This document shows positions 7,416 to 16,560 of a stretch of DNA of 21,664 bases, piece by piece (position 1 is the first letter of the stretch; every line of letters starts with the position of its first letter). The position numbers were made by a program, and so were the translations under genes. The stretch is from the NCBI GenBank assembly GCA_943323675.2, contig CALPIR020000010.1, forward strand, positions 1 through 21,664, in the 5' to 3' direction. Source of the DNA: Chitinophaga pinensis. GTDB lineage: Bacteria; Bacteroidota; Bacteroidia; UKL13-3. Below the pieces are notes generated by a model, which had not been told where the DNA came from, made no database searches, and saw only the letters and a list, made by a program, of their open reading frames with translations.

Positions 7416-8326
7416 TGAATAAATTTATTTATCTGATTGTATTTTACTTGGTATTGGTATCAATAAAATCTAAAGCACAAGATACTTTAAAAAGCTGTAA
7501 CGATTTGTTTGTTCAAAAAAACCATGCAAAAATTGTGGTTTTACTTGACGATTACGTGAAATCTCACCAACAAGATACCATCGCCTTGGAATTATGTGGT
7601 GATGCTTATTATGAAATGAATTTGTTTGGTAATGCCGCTCAACATTATACAGAGAATTTATTGCTAACAAAAGGAAACCAACGTATTTATAAAAAGCGTG
7701 CACTGTGTTATTATTATGCTAAAGAATACAAAGCGGCAAGATACGAGTGGGAGGATGTTTGCCGTATGTTGCCCGATGACAAAACGAATTGGTATTATCT
7801 GGGACTTACATACCAACAAATTGGGCATTATCAGGATGGAATAAACGCATTAACACATGCTTTAAATATTGATTCGGTATTTGTATTGGCATTGCAAGCA
7901 AGAGGGAATTTATATTTAAAAACGCAGCAGTATTATTTAGCCTTGGGCGATATAGATAGCTCGCTTAAAATAACCCAATACAACGAACAGCAATTTATAA
8001 ACAGGGGCTTAGCTTTAATTGGTTTGAAGCGGTTTAAGGATGCCGAAAAAATTTATGAGCGAATAATTCAGCGTAACGAAAAAAATGTTCATGCTTGGTT
8101 TGGGTTAGGCTATGTGTACCACTTATCGCTTAATTATGCCAAGGCTATTGATGCTTTTGATGTTTGCGTGGCATTACGTCCTGATTTCGAATTGGCCTAC
8201 TTTAAGCGTGGTTTGAGTAAGTTAGAAATTAATCAACAAGATCGAGGGTGTGCCGATCTACAAGAGGCTTTAAATTTAGGCTATACTGAAGCGCTAATAT
8301 TTTTAAAAAAGTTTTGTGGTAGATAA
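7415..8326 (+). CDS. Exported tetratricopeptide-repeat protein
   Basis: Starting at the ATG whose A is also the last base of the kinase TGA, this is a 303-residue protein with a signal peptide (1-21, ending SKA-Q) and about six TPR units covering most of the rest (for example WYYLGLTYQQIGHYQDGINA and WFGLGYVYHLSLNYAKAIDA). No enzymatic domain or further membrane helix is seen, so it is likely periplasmic or outer-membrane associated. A TTG at 7412 would add one residue; the overlapping ATG is the natural start. Tight coupling to a kinase that itself has a periplasmic TPR domain suggests it works with that sensor, perhaps as an accessory ligand-binding or scaffolding partner. Function is inferred from context only. 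Confidence 0.88.
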   Translation: MNKFIYLIVFYLVLVSIKSKAQDTLKSCNDLFVQKNHAKIVVLLDDYVKSHQQDTIALELCGDAYYEMNLFGNAAQHYTENLLLTKGNQRIYKKRALCYYYAKEYKAARYEWEDVCRMLPDDKTNWYYLGLTYQQIGHYQDGINALTHALNIDSVFVLALQARGNLYLKTQQYYLALGDIDSSLKITQYNEQQFINRGLALIGLKRFKDAEKIYERIIQRNEKNVHAWFGLGYVYHLSLNYAKAIDAFDVCVALRPDFELAYFKRGLSKLEINQQDRGCADLQEALNLGYTEALIFLKKFCGR

Positions 8327-8340
8327 AAGATATCAAAGTA

Positions 8341-8366
8341 AAATGGCTCCGTAATTGGAGCCATTT
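8341..8366. terminator. Hairpin terminator between convergent genes
   Basis: A perfect 10-base inverted repeat (AAATGGCTCC, six-base spacer, GGAGCCATTT) lies between the stop of the TPR gene and the stop of the convergent T9SS protein gene. It is symmetric, so it could serve both strands. There is no long U tract on either side, so efficiency is uncertain. Confidence 0.7.
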
Positions 8367-8368
8367 GA

Positions 8369-11300
8369 TTATTCGATAATTATTTTTTTGTTCGTTGGTA
8401 CTTCATCATCAATTTTTACGCTGGTAAAATAAATGCCAGGTTTTATCGATTTCAAATCCAATTCAATTAAAGTTTCGTAGTCTATTTTTTGATTATATAC
8501 TGTTAACCCGCTCATGTCAGTTATGGAAATGTTCACGCTTTTTCCTGGCACTTCAGCAGGCAGTTTAATAAATAACTTCTCGTTAGCAGGATTGGGCCAG
8601 ATCTGTGTAGATTCTTTAATTGGCTTAAAGTTAGATACACTTATTACGTTAGAATGGCTATTCTTACCACTGTAATCAATTTGAGTAATTCTGTAATATA
8701 CAACAACATTGGTTTCGCTAAATACATCTTTGTCTGTATAGGTATATTCTTTTGGTACGTATAATGTTCCATCACCATTAATTTTATAAAGGGCTGTAAA
8801 CATTTTAGCATCGAAAGAACGTTCAACGTAATACACTTGGTTGTTTAATTGCGATGAAACTTTCCAAGAAATCATGGCATCGTGATTAACTTTTTCTCCT
8901 TTAATCCAAAGCCATTCTACAGGCACAGGATTAATTGTTACCTTGATGAAGTTACCCGCATCAGCACCAATATCGTTAGGCGTTAAACCTACACGGGACT
9001 GAATATCGAAATCTGTATTAAGAAATGTTGGAGCACCATTTCCCTCTGCCTTTGTGGGTACTCCTGCGTTAATATGCAAGTCAACATTATTGGCTGTACC
9101 TAATGGATTTATAAAATATGTTTGAGCGCTGTCACTGTTATCATCCAATGAGGTTGATGTGAACCACGAAAGTCTCGAGTTATAATCAACTGATCCAAGT
9201 TGAAATAGTCTGCCGTTGTTTCCTGATGCTAAAAACAGATTGTTATTGGAGGCAACATTATTTACAGTATTAAAACCCATAGCGTAATGCTTGCCACCTG
9301 TGGTTAAATTACTGCGTTGATTAATGAAAATATTATTCTTAACCTCATCATAACCATCAGTCGATTTTTTAAATGCATATGTATTAATAGCAGTTGTACC
9401 AGTTGCAGTACCTCCAATGTACACACTGTTGTTTATGATACTGGTATTGTAGCTTGTAACCTTGTTAATTCCAATAATTGGATTACTCATGTTGTTACTT
9501 TGTCCGTTATGATCAATACCTAGTCTAATCATATTATTAGACGCATTTATTATACCTTCTTGCAAATACAACGCGCACATATTGGCTAGTAATGATGAAG
9601 ATGTTGTGCTGAAACTATGAATAAAGTTTCCGTCTACGTTTATTGCATTACCACTTGTGGATATCACATTAATTCCAATACAAGAAGCTGGTGTATTTGT
9701 AGATGTTGTTTTGAGTGTATGAATTCGATTATTATTTATTGAAGTAGATGCGCTTGAAGTGGTGTTATAATATATACCTGTAAGTGCAGTTATCCCATTT
9801 GCCGAAGGGTTGCCACTAGCCGAAAAAATATTATTGATGTCGTTATTACTGATGTTAGCTGATAAATTCCCCGTAACGAAAATTGCAGAGGCATAATTTT
9901 GTAAAGAAGTTGATGTGCCCGAGTTACCAAGATTTGCAACGGTATTGTTGGTAATATTAAGTACCCCAAAATTATTGGATGTAACATAAATACCTACTGC
10001 CGTTTGAGGATAAAATCCATTTGGAGATGCGGCACGAACCGAATTAGAATAGGTAGTACTTCCAATAATATTATCACTTAAATTAGCTTGTAAAGTATTG
10101 GATACATTAATGGCATTTACACCACATGGATAAGTGGCATTTACACCTGTTGCATTAATGGCCGATATGTTGTTATTTTTAATTGTTACATTTCCCGTAG
10201 TAACTGTCCTTATTCCATAAGCTATTGGTGAATTAAGCGTGGTTTGAGAAAGCACATAAATAGATGTATTTCCGCTTAGTGGGTTACCAATTACATTTCC
10301 TAAAGTATCACCAATAAAGGCTCGTCCACTTTGTATGTATATGCCAGTCCATGGTTGAACAGAGGTGCCTGGCCAAAAAAAGTTAGCAATAGTATTTCCC
10401 TGGATACTCGCATATTGATTAGCAGCACCTGAAAAATAGATACCATAAAAAATATTACTATTCGCAGCAGGTCCAGCCTCAAATGGTGTTCCTCCACATA
10501 AAATGTCTGAACCACCAATATAGTTATTTTTGATACTGGCATTAGCGCCTTGCACATAAATTCCATAGTATATTAGATTAGACGAAATACCACTTATTGG
10601 CAATATGTTGAAGAGGTGATTTCGTTCTATATACCAAGTGTTATTATTGTTTCCAGTTATGTTAATTCCATACCCATTATAGCTGCTGCCTGTATTAAAA
10701 ATAATATTATCAGTAATGGTATTGTTTACTGTGTTTGATTGGTTGTATGAATAAGCACGAATGCCTATCGTTGCCATGATATTGGAGTCGCCAATCATAC
10801 AATTATTTATACTTGTATTAGCTAAAGCGTTGTTAAAGTAGCCGTAAATTTCAACATAAGCAGGAATGTTTATAGCCCCCGAAACTGCTTTCATGTTTAC
10901 ATATTTTAATTCTACATTGGTTTGATTGGTATTATAAGAATACATATCAACAGCGTTACTATAATTGTTTGCTCTTATTGTTAACACTCTTGAATTTCCT
11001 GTTCCACCTGGTCTTCCATCAATGGTTACATAACGAGCTCCTGTAAATAAAAATGTAGATATATTAGCTTGGGTAGTAAATATTTCTACATTGGTTGCAG
11101 CTGCAGCAGCTCTAATAACTAGTGGAGCATTGGCTGATGTTCCCAACGTGTCGCTTAAAGTTATGGGGAATCGTTCAAAATTGGGCAAGTAAGAATTTTC
11201 AAGTTCAATTGTTACTGGTCCTCCTATGCCATATTGTTTTATTGAGTCTAAAACAGAAGTTATAGAGGCTGCTTGAGTCGGTATACTAATTAACCCTGAT

Positions 11301-12289
11301 ACCACTCCATTTTGAGTAGTTGAAAATCCTGTAGCTGGGTTTGTTCCGTATGCCCCTTCCGAAATACTATACACTTTGAAGTAATATGTTGTGCTTGGAA
11401 ATAATCCGTTTACAAGAAGACTATTTCCATTACTACTTCCGCTGTATGTAAAATTTACATTGTCTATAGATTGGTAAATGGCATACTTCACTGCTCCAAT
11501 AACAGCAGACCAATTTACAGTAATTGAAGTGGGTGTTAAATTGCTAAAGCTAATACTAGATACACTAGTAGGAATAGGAGGGCTAAAAGTATATTGTTGA
11601 CCCGATGCAGGTTTTGTATTAATGGTGTTAGTTGATACAGTGCTGCTAATGGTTGGGGTTGCTCCACTATTATTTAGTGAAAGAAATTGGTTATTCATAG
11701 CCCCTCCAATACCTATGGTTGCTGAAGGTGAAAATAACGTTCCCATTTCTTGATTATAAATGTATTCAATAACTCCGCTCGACTCATATAATCTTACTTG
11801 GAATGAAATAGTTGCAACATTTGCAAACCAATTCCACTCTGCATTTTTCCACTCTGCTGTAAATACTCTATTGGGTGCAATTCCTGTTGTTTTATATGAA
11901 AATAATGCCCCCGACAAGGAATCTATATCTAAGTTGTCCCATAGTGGAGCAATTAAAGGTCTATAAAAGGCTCCAACATATGTAGAAAGATTATTATTTG
12001 AAGCAGCTATTGTAGGCTGATTAGCTGAAAGTGAAATAACGCCATTTGTACTTGCGTGAACTTCAGTTATTAAATTACCCATAAACCAAAACTCAAAACC
12101 TATTGGAATACGCGAATACCAACCTTCGTCAAAATCACCACCTGTAAGCGTTGGCGTGGTTGCACCTGTTAATGGTAGGTACACACTTTGTGATGAACTA
12201 AAAGCATAGTTTGTAATAGTCTGGGCTTTAATATTAATGCTGATAATCAAGAATAAAGCCAATAAACGCATGTAAAATTTTAAACCCAT
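8369..12289 (-). CDS. Large exported beta-helix protein with FN3 domain and T9SS sorting tail
   Basis: A 1306-residue secreted protein. Order: signal peptide (1-22, ending IKA-Q); an N-terminal beta-sandwich like those of nidogen-type or lectin-like modules (about 27-215, with IAPLWDNLD and ISFQVRLYES); a fibronectin type III domain (about 238-325); a long Asn/Thr/Ser-rich parallel beta-helix (roughly 330-1060, with many NNT/ISNN/IYVQ turns); a Bacteroidota linker beta-domain (about 1135-1225, VEWLWIKGE); and a type A T9SS tail (1230-1306) starting IWPNPANEKL and ending KKIIIE. The tail directs export across the outer membrane by PorU-type sortase processing, usually with cell-surface attachment. 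No catalytic residues are recognisable; a role in adhesion or polysaccharide binding is plausible. Met7 is an alternative start. It stands alone, with its own upstream region. Confidence 0.92.
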   Translation of the reverse strand: MGLKFYMRLLALFLIISINIKAQTITNYAFSSSQSVYLPLTGATTPTLTGGDFDEGWYSRIPIGFEFWFMGNLITEVHASTNGVISLSANQPTIAASNNNLSTYVGAFYRPLIAPLWDNLDIDSLSGALFSYKTTGIAPNRVFTAEWKNAEWNWFANVATISFQVRLYESSGVIEYIYNQEMGTLFSPSATIGIGGAMNNQFLSLNNSGATPTISSTVSTNTINTKPASGQQYTFSPPIPTSVSSISFSNLTPTSITVNWSAVIGAVKYAIYQSIDNVNFTYSGSSNGNSLLVNGLFPSTTYYFKVYSISEGAYGTNPATGFSTTQNGVVSGLISIPTQAASITSVLDSIKQYGIGGPVTIELENSYLPNFERFPITLSDTLGTSANAPLVIRAAAAATNVEIFTTQANISTFLFTGARYVTIDGRPGGTGNSRVLTIRANNYSNAVDMYSYNTNQTNVELKYVNMKAVSGAINIPAYVEIYGYFNNALANTSINNCMIGDSNIMATIGIRAYSYNQSNTVNNTITDNIIFNTGSSYNGYGINITGNNNNTWYIERNHLFNILPISGISSNLIYYGIYVQGANASIKNNYIGGSDILCGGTPFEAGPAANSNIFYGIYFSGAANQYASIQGNTIANFFWPGTSVQPWTGIYIQSGRAFIGDTLGNVIGNPLSGNTSIYVLSQTTLNSPIAYGIRTVTTGNVTIKNNNISAINATGVNATYPCGVNAINVSNTLQANLSDNIIGSTTYSNSVRAASPNGFYPQTAVGIYVTSNNFGVLNITNNTVANLGNSGTSTSLQNYASAIFVTGNLSANISNNDINNIFSASGNPSANGITALTGIYYNTTSSASTSINNNRIHTLKTTSTNTPASCIGINVISTSGNAINVDGNFIHSFSTTSSSLLANMCALYLQEGIINASNNMIRLGIDHNGQSNNMSNPIIGINKVTSYNTSIINNSVYIGGTATGTTAINTYAFKKSTDGYDEVKNNIFINQRSNLTTGGKHYAMGFNTVNNVASNNNLFLASGNNGRLFQLGSVDYNSRLSWFTSTSLDDNSDSAQTYFINPLGTANNVDLHINAGVPTKAEGNGAPTFLNTDFDIQSRVGLTPNDIGADAGNFIKVTINPVPVEWLWIKGEKVNHDAMISWKVSSQLNNQVYYVERSFDAKMFTALYKINGDGTLYVPKEYTYTDKDVFSETNVVVYYRITQIDYSGKNSHSNVISVSNFKPIKESTQIWPNPANEKLFIKLPAEVPGKSVNISITDMSGLTVYNQKIDYETLIELDLKSIKPGIYFTSVKIDDEVPTNKKIIIE

Positions 12290-12590
12290 AATATTTCAAA
12301 TAAAAGTTAAAATTAGGAAAAGAATCTTAAAATTGAACTATTAAAAAAGAGAACAACCTCATTTTATCAAGTTATTAGGTCAAAAAACATGTTCATCCTC
12401 AGTTTTACTGGCGTGCTACACTATGTATTTCTTAATGAGCTAATTGTTACTAAAAATATTGTTTTACATAAGAAAGCATTGCAACGCAGGGCTAAAAACC
12501 TGATTTTCAAAACTAAAATACACTACGCATTAATTGTGCACTTGTGCGCAGAAACTATATCTTCGCATCTGAAATTTTTAACGAGCAGTC
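12290..12590. other. Divergent intergenic region
   Basis: This 301-base AT-rich gap separates the divergent T9SS protein gene and odhA and should hold both promoters. A plausible odhA promoter lies at 12534-12565. No convincing element for the minus-strand gene, no RNA structure and no conserved gene were found. A 69-codon frame at 12389-12598 is not considered real. Confidence 0.6.
12534..12565 (+). promoter_or_regulatory. Possible odhA promoter (TTG-N21-TATCTTCG)
   Basis: TTG at 12534-12536 and TATCTTCG at 12558-12565, one mismatch from TAnnTTTG, are separated by 21 bases. Transcription would begin about 20 bases before the odhA ATG. The match is imperfect and the region AT-rich, so this is tentative. 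Confidence 0.35.
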
Positions 12591-15314
12591 ATGGATAAAT
12601 TCTCATATATTTCAAATGCAGATGTAAATGCGATCGAAGATTTATATCAACAATATTTAGCAAACAACGAATCAGTAGATTTTGGCTGGAAGAAATTTTT
12701 TGAAGGCTTCGAATTAGGTCAACAAAAATTTGATGGCAATACGAAAGGTGTTGTTTTAAGTCAAGATGCATTAAAAGAAATAAATGTATTAAATCTTATA
12801 CAAGGTTACCGTTCTCGCGGACATTTGTTTACTAAAACAAACCCAGTACGCGAAAGAAGGAAGTATGAACCAACTCTAGATTTTAAAAACTTTGGATTGG
12901 AGCCTGCGGACATGGATAAAACCTTTAATGCAGGTGTTGAGGTTGGTTTAGGTGCTGCAAAATTAAATGAGATTATTACCCTCTTAGAGCAAACTTATTG
13001 CCAAAGTATTGGTGCCGAGTATATGTATGTGCGTGAACCACGCAAAATAGATTGGCTTAAGAAAAAAATGGAATCGGTTCGTAACACGCCTAAATGTAGT
13101 ATTGACGAAAAGCGTCATATTTTAGGTAAGTTAAATCAGGCAACTGTATTCGAAAACTTCATTCATACTAAGTTTGTTGGTCAAAAACGATTTTCTTTAG
13201 AAGGCTTGGAAACGCTAATTCCTGCTCTTGATTCAGTTATTCAATATGGTGCCGAATTGGGTGTCCAAGAGTTTGTATTAGGTATGGCCCACCGTGGTCG
13301 TTTAAATGTATTGGCCAATATTTTAAATAAAACCTATGAACAAATATTTAAAGAGTTTGAAGGTGATGCACTAGAAGAAGCACTTTTTGAGGGTGACGTG
13401 AAATACCATTTAGGTTATGCCACAGAGATTACCACTTCTACAGGTAAAAAGGTAAATTTAAGCTTAGCTCCAAATCCTTCTCACTTAGAAACCGTGGGTC
13501 CTGTTGTTAAGGGTTTAGCTCGTGCAAAACTTGATAAAAAACATGGAGGTGATATAGATAAAGTAGCACCGATTTTAATTCATGGTGATGCTTCTATCGC
13601 TGGGCAAGGTGTTGTTTACGAAATGGTACAAATGGCAGGATTGAAAGCATACAATGTTGGCGGTAGTATACATATTGTTACCAATAACCAAATTGGCTTT
13701 ACTACCAATTATCATGATGCACGTACAAGTACATATTGTACTGATGTTGCTAAAACCACATTAAGTCCCGTTTTCCATGTTAATGCAGATGATGTAGAAG
13801 CTGTAGTTTACACAGTTAAGTTGGCTATGGAATACCGACAAGAATTTAATACGGATGTATTTATTGATTTATTGGGATACCGTAAATATGGCCATAACGA
13901 AGGTGACGAACCTCGTTTTACACAACCACTGTTATATAAAGCCATTGGTACACATCCCAATCCACGTGAAATTTACAACCAAAAATTATTAAGTGCAGGA
14001 AGTGTTGAGGCTGATTTGGCTAAGGAAATGGAAAAAGAATTCCGTGGCCTATTACAGCAAAAATTAGAACAAGCCAAAGCTGCAGAAAAACCTGTTGTTC
14101 GTTCATTTATCGAAGAGATTTGGGATGGTTTTCATGGCGCTACAGACAAAGATTTTGAGAATCAACCTAAAACTGCAATCGATAAAAAATTGTTCTTATC
14201 ACTTGCAGATAAAATAACCAATATACCCGAGGGTTTTAAAGCCTTTAGTAAAGTAGAAAAGTTGTTTAAAGATCGTAAAAATATGATTAAAAACGACAAC
14301 TATGATTGGGCTATGGGCGAGTTGATGGCATACGCTACACTAGCAAACGAGGGTCATGCTGTGCGCATGACAGGGCAAGATGTTGAACGTGGAACATTCT
14401 CTCACCGACATGCCATTATTAAACAAGAAGATAGTGAATTATCGCACAATATATTTGATAGCTTAGGCGAAGACAAAAAAGCCAATATTGAGTTTTATAA
14501 TTCGCTTTTATCAGAGTATGCAGTACTGGGTTTTGAATACGGATTTAGTATGATTACTCCGAATGATTTAACGATTTGGGAAGCTCAGTTTGGTGATTTC
14601 GCTAATGGTGCTCAAATAATTATTGATCAATACATCAGTAGCGCAGAAGCAAAATGGAAAACATACAGTGGTTTGGTTATGATGTTACCTCATGGATATG
14701 AAGGACAAGGACCAGAGCACTCATCTGCAAGGTTAGAACGCTTTTTACAACTGTGTGCAAATTGGAATATCCAAGTTTGTAACATCACCACACCTGCAAA
14801 TTATTTTCATGCTTTGCGCAGACAATTGCATCGCACAACACGCTTGCCATTAGTGGTGATGACACCAAAGAGTTTATTACGTCATTCAGCCTGTGTAAGC
14901 AAGCTAGAAGATTTCACTCATGTTGGATTTCAACAATTAATTGATGATGAGAGTGTGAAGTCAAAAGATGTTAAACGCGTATTGTTCTGCAGTGGAAAAA
15001 TTTACTTCGATTTGTTAGAACGTCAACAAAAAGATAGTAGAAAAGATATTGCCATTGTTCGCTTAGAGCAAATTTATCCAATGCCTGAAAAGGAAATGGA
15101 TGACGTTTTTGCTAAATATAATGGAGCAGAGTTCTGCTGGGTGCAAGAAGAGCCTAAAAACATGGGTAGCTGGACATATCTATTACGTAGAGAGGAGAAC
15201 TTTAAGTTGCGCTTAATCTCCCGTAAAGCAAGTGCTTCACCAGCTACAGGATTTAGTAAAGTTCACGCCAAGGAGCAACTTCAAATAGTTGATGAGGCAT
15301 TTGATATTAAATAA
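12591..15314 (+). CDS. odhA: 2-oxoglutarate dehydrogenase E1 component
   Basis: A 907-residue thiamine-diphosphate enzyme that decarboxylates 2-oxoglutarate and passes the succinyl group to the lipoyl domain of E2, in the TCA cycle. The start MDKFSYISNADV with FGWKKFFEGF at 31-40 is the short N-terminal E2-interacting helix of Bacteroidota E1o. Conserved parts follow: HRGRLNVL at 234-241, SHLE at 297-300, the ThDP/Mg site GDA at 332-334 with NNQIGF at 365-370, then RKYGHNEGDEP, and in the C-terminal transketolase-like half GTFSHRHA, GFEYGFS, WEAQFGDFANGAQ and LPHGYEGQGPEHSSARLERFL. There is no fused acyltransferase domain as in actinobacterial OdhA. Length is typical. odhB (E2) is not next to it: a strong terminator and an unrelated membrane protein gene follow. 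sucA is the alternative symbol. Confidence 0.97.
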   Translation: MDKFSYISNADVNAIEDLYQQYLANNESVDFGWKKFFEGFELGQQKFDGNTKGVVLSQDALKEINVLNLIQGYRSRGHLFTKTNPVRERRKYEPTLDFKNFGLEPADMDKTFNAGVEVGLGAAKLNEIITLLEQTYCQSIGAEYMYVREPRKIDWLKKKMESVRNTPKCSIDEKRHILGKLNQATVFENFIHTKFVGQKRFSLEGLETLIPALDSVIQYGAELGVQEFVLGMAHRGRLNVLANILNKTYEQIFKEFEGDALEEALFEGDVKYHLGYATEITTSTGKKVNLSLAPNPSHLETVGPVVKGLARAKLDKKHGGDIDKVAPILIHGDASIAGQGVVYEMVQMAGLKAYNVGGSIHIVTNNQIGFTTNYHDARTSTYCTDVAKTTLSPVFHVNADDVEAVVYTVKLAMEYRQEFNTDVFIDLLGYRKYGHNEGDEPRFTQPLLYKAIGTHPNPREIYNQKLLSAGSVEADLAKEMEKEFRGLLQQKLEQAKAAEKPVVRSFIEEIWDGFHGATDKDFENQPKTAIDKKLFLSLADKITNIPEGFKAFSKVEKLFKDRKNMIKNDNYDWAMGELMAYATLANEGHAVRMTGQDVERGTFSHRHAIIKQEDSELSHNIFDSLGEDKKANIEFYNSLLSEYAVLGFEYGFSMITPNDLTIWEAQFGDFANGAQIIIDQYISSAEAKWKTYSGLVMMLPHGYEGQGPEHSSARLERFLQLCANWNIQVCNITTPANYFHALRRQLHRTTRLPLVVMTPKSLLRHSACVSKLEDFTHVGFQQLIDDESVKSKDVKRVLFCSGKIYFDLLERQQKDSRKDIAIVRLEQIYPMPEKEMDDVFAKYNGAEFCWVQEEPKNMGSWTYLLRREENFKLRLISRKASASPATGFSKVHAKEQLQIVDEAFDIK

Positions 15315-15325
15315 AAAACTAATCT

Positions 15326-15351
15326 AACGGAGGCTTTTAACCTCCGTTTTT
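15326..15351 (+). terminator. Intrinsic terminator after odhA
   Basis: AACGGAGG pairs with CCTCCGTT across a seven-base loop and is followed by a run of five T (the pairing uses the first two). This is a textbook intrinsic terminator 12 bases after the odhA stop. Its T run ends only 3 bases before the ATG of the next gene, so read-through transcripts would have the hairpin where a ribosome must bind. Confidence 0.88.
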
Positions 15352-15354
15352 GCT

Positions 15355-16530
15355 ATGAAAACAGAAAACACAAACGATAGGATTTTATCTATTGATGTGC
15401 TACGTGGCCTGGTAATTGTGCTTATGGCACTTGACCATGTGCGAGATTATTTTCATAATGATGCTTTTATTCACGACCCAATGGATTTAAATACAACTAC
15501 ACCAGTGTTGTATTTCACCCGATGGATAACTCATTTTTGCGCTCCCATATTCATCTTTTTAGCAGGTATTTCTGCTTACTTATCAGGCAGTAAAAAATCT
15601 CCGCAAGAGCTACAATTATTTTTATTAAAGCGTGGTGCATGGTTAATACTTATTGAGCTTACTGTAGTTAATTTCGGATGGATGTTCAATCCGTTTTTTA
15701 GTGCATCTATACTACAGGTAATATGGGCCATTGGCGCTAGTATGGTATTGCTGGCATTGGTTGTTAGGCTAGCTCAAAAGCTTGTTCTAGCATTAGGTAT
15801 TACCATTATTGGTTTGCACAATGTATTAGATTATTTACCTGCATCATTTCAAGAAAGTTTTCTGTATAATATTTTTCATACCAGTGGTTTTAAAGGATTT
15901 CAGGTTACAGAAAATTACAGTATCGTAACTGTTTATGGTGTGTTGCCATGGTTTGGTATTATGTGCTTAGGTTTTGGGTTAGCTTTTATTTTTAAACGCA
16001 ATTACGATTCAACCCAAAGAAGAAAAATATTACTCCTATCGGGTTTTGGGATGTTGCTTCTATTTGTGGTATTACGTTTAATTAATGGTTATGGAGATCC
16101 AAATCCTTTTGCTGTTCAATCTGATACAACAACCACCATTTTATCTTTTTTAGATGTAAGCAAATACCCTCCCTCATTAATGTACAGCTTGCTCATGCTT
16201 GGTCCAGCATTCTTGTTTCTAGCATGGTTTGAAACCACACAAAACATTATTACAAACAAATTAAAAGTATTTGGTAGCGTGCCTTTTTTCTTTTACATAG
16301 TGCACATTTATTTGATACACTTACTAGTAGTTCCTTTGTTTTTTGCTCAAGGTTATACTTTAGTTGATATTATACAGCGGCCGTTTTGGTTTAGGCCCGA
16401 TTTGATGGGCTTCAATTTATATGGTGTTTATGCCGTATGGATATTGGTAGTTGTTATTTTATATCCGTTATGCAAACGTTATTACAGTTATAAACTAAAT
16501 AATAAGCGGTGGTGGTTAAGTTATTTATAA
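15355..16530 (+). CDS. DUF1624/YeiB-like polytopic acyltransferase-family membrane protein
   Basis: A 391-residue protein with about ten hydrophobic segments. The N-terminus (residues 9-34, RILSIDVLRGL then ALDHVRDYFH) is the signature of the heparan-alpha-glucosaminide N-acetyltransferase / DUF1624 group, with Asp14, Arg17, Asp27 and His28 in the conserved places. A second conserved segment, THFCAPIFIFLAG, lies near 60-72, and PFFFYIVHIYLIH near the C-terminus carries further conserved His. Relatives move acyl groups across or at the membrane onto sugars or other acceptors, but bacterial members are largely uncharacterised, so the substrate is unknown. The ATG follows directly after the odhA terminator, leaving almost no leader. 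It ends 30 bases from the convergent prfC stop. Confidence 0.82.
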   Translation: MKTENTNDRILSIDVLRGLVIVLMALDHVRDYFHNDAFIHDPMDLNTTTPVLYFTRWITHFCAPIFIFLAGISAYLSGSKKSPQELQLFLLKRGAWLILIELTVVNFGWMFNPFFSASILQVIWAIGASMVLLALVVRLAQKLVLALGITIIGLHNVLDYLPASFQESFLYNIFHTSGFKGFQVTENYSIVTVYGVLPWFGIMCLGFGLAFIFKRNYDSTQRRKILLLSGFGMLLLFVVLRLINGYGDPNPFAVQSDTTTTILSFLDVSKYPPSLMYSLLMLGPAFLFLAWFETTQNIITNKLKVFGSVPFFFYIVHIYLIHLLVVPLFFAQGYTLVDIIQRPFWFRPDLMGFNLYGVYAVWILVVVILYPLCKRYYSYKLNNKRWWLSYL

Positions 16531-16560
16531 TTGATTAGTAGAGTAGATATGTACTAGGTT

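Noticed and set aside
8369..12289. Possible tandem DNA repeats or recombination-prone array in the beta-helix gene
   Set aside because: The protein repeats are degenerate; no long near-identical DNA units were seen.
12389..12598. 69-codon frame upstream of odhA
   Set aside because: It overlaps the odhA start, covers the likely promoter, and has no recognisable features.
16531..16560. TAGTA/TACTA inverted repeat between the convergent membrane protein gene and prfC
   Set aside because: The stem is only 5 bases with an 11-base loop and no T tract; too weak to call a terminator.
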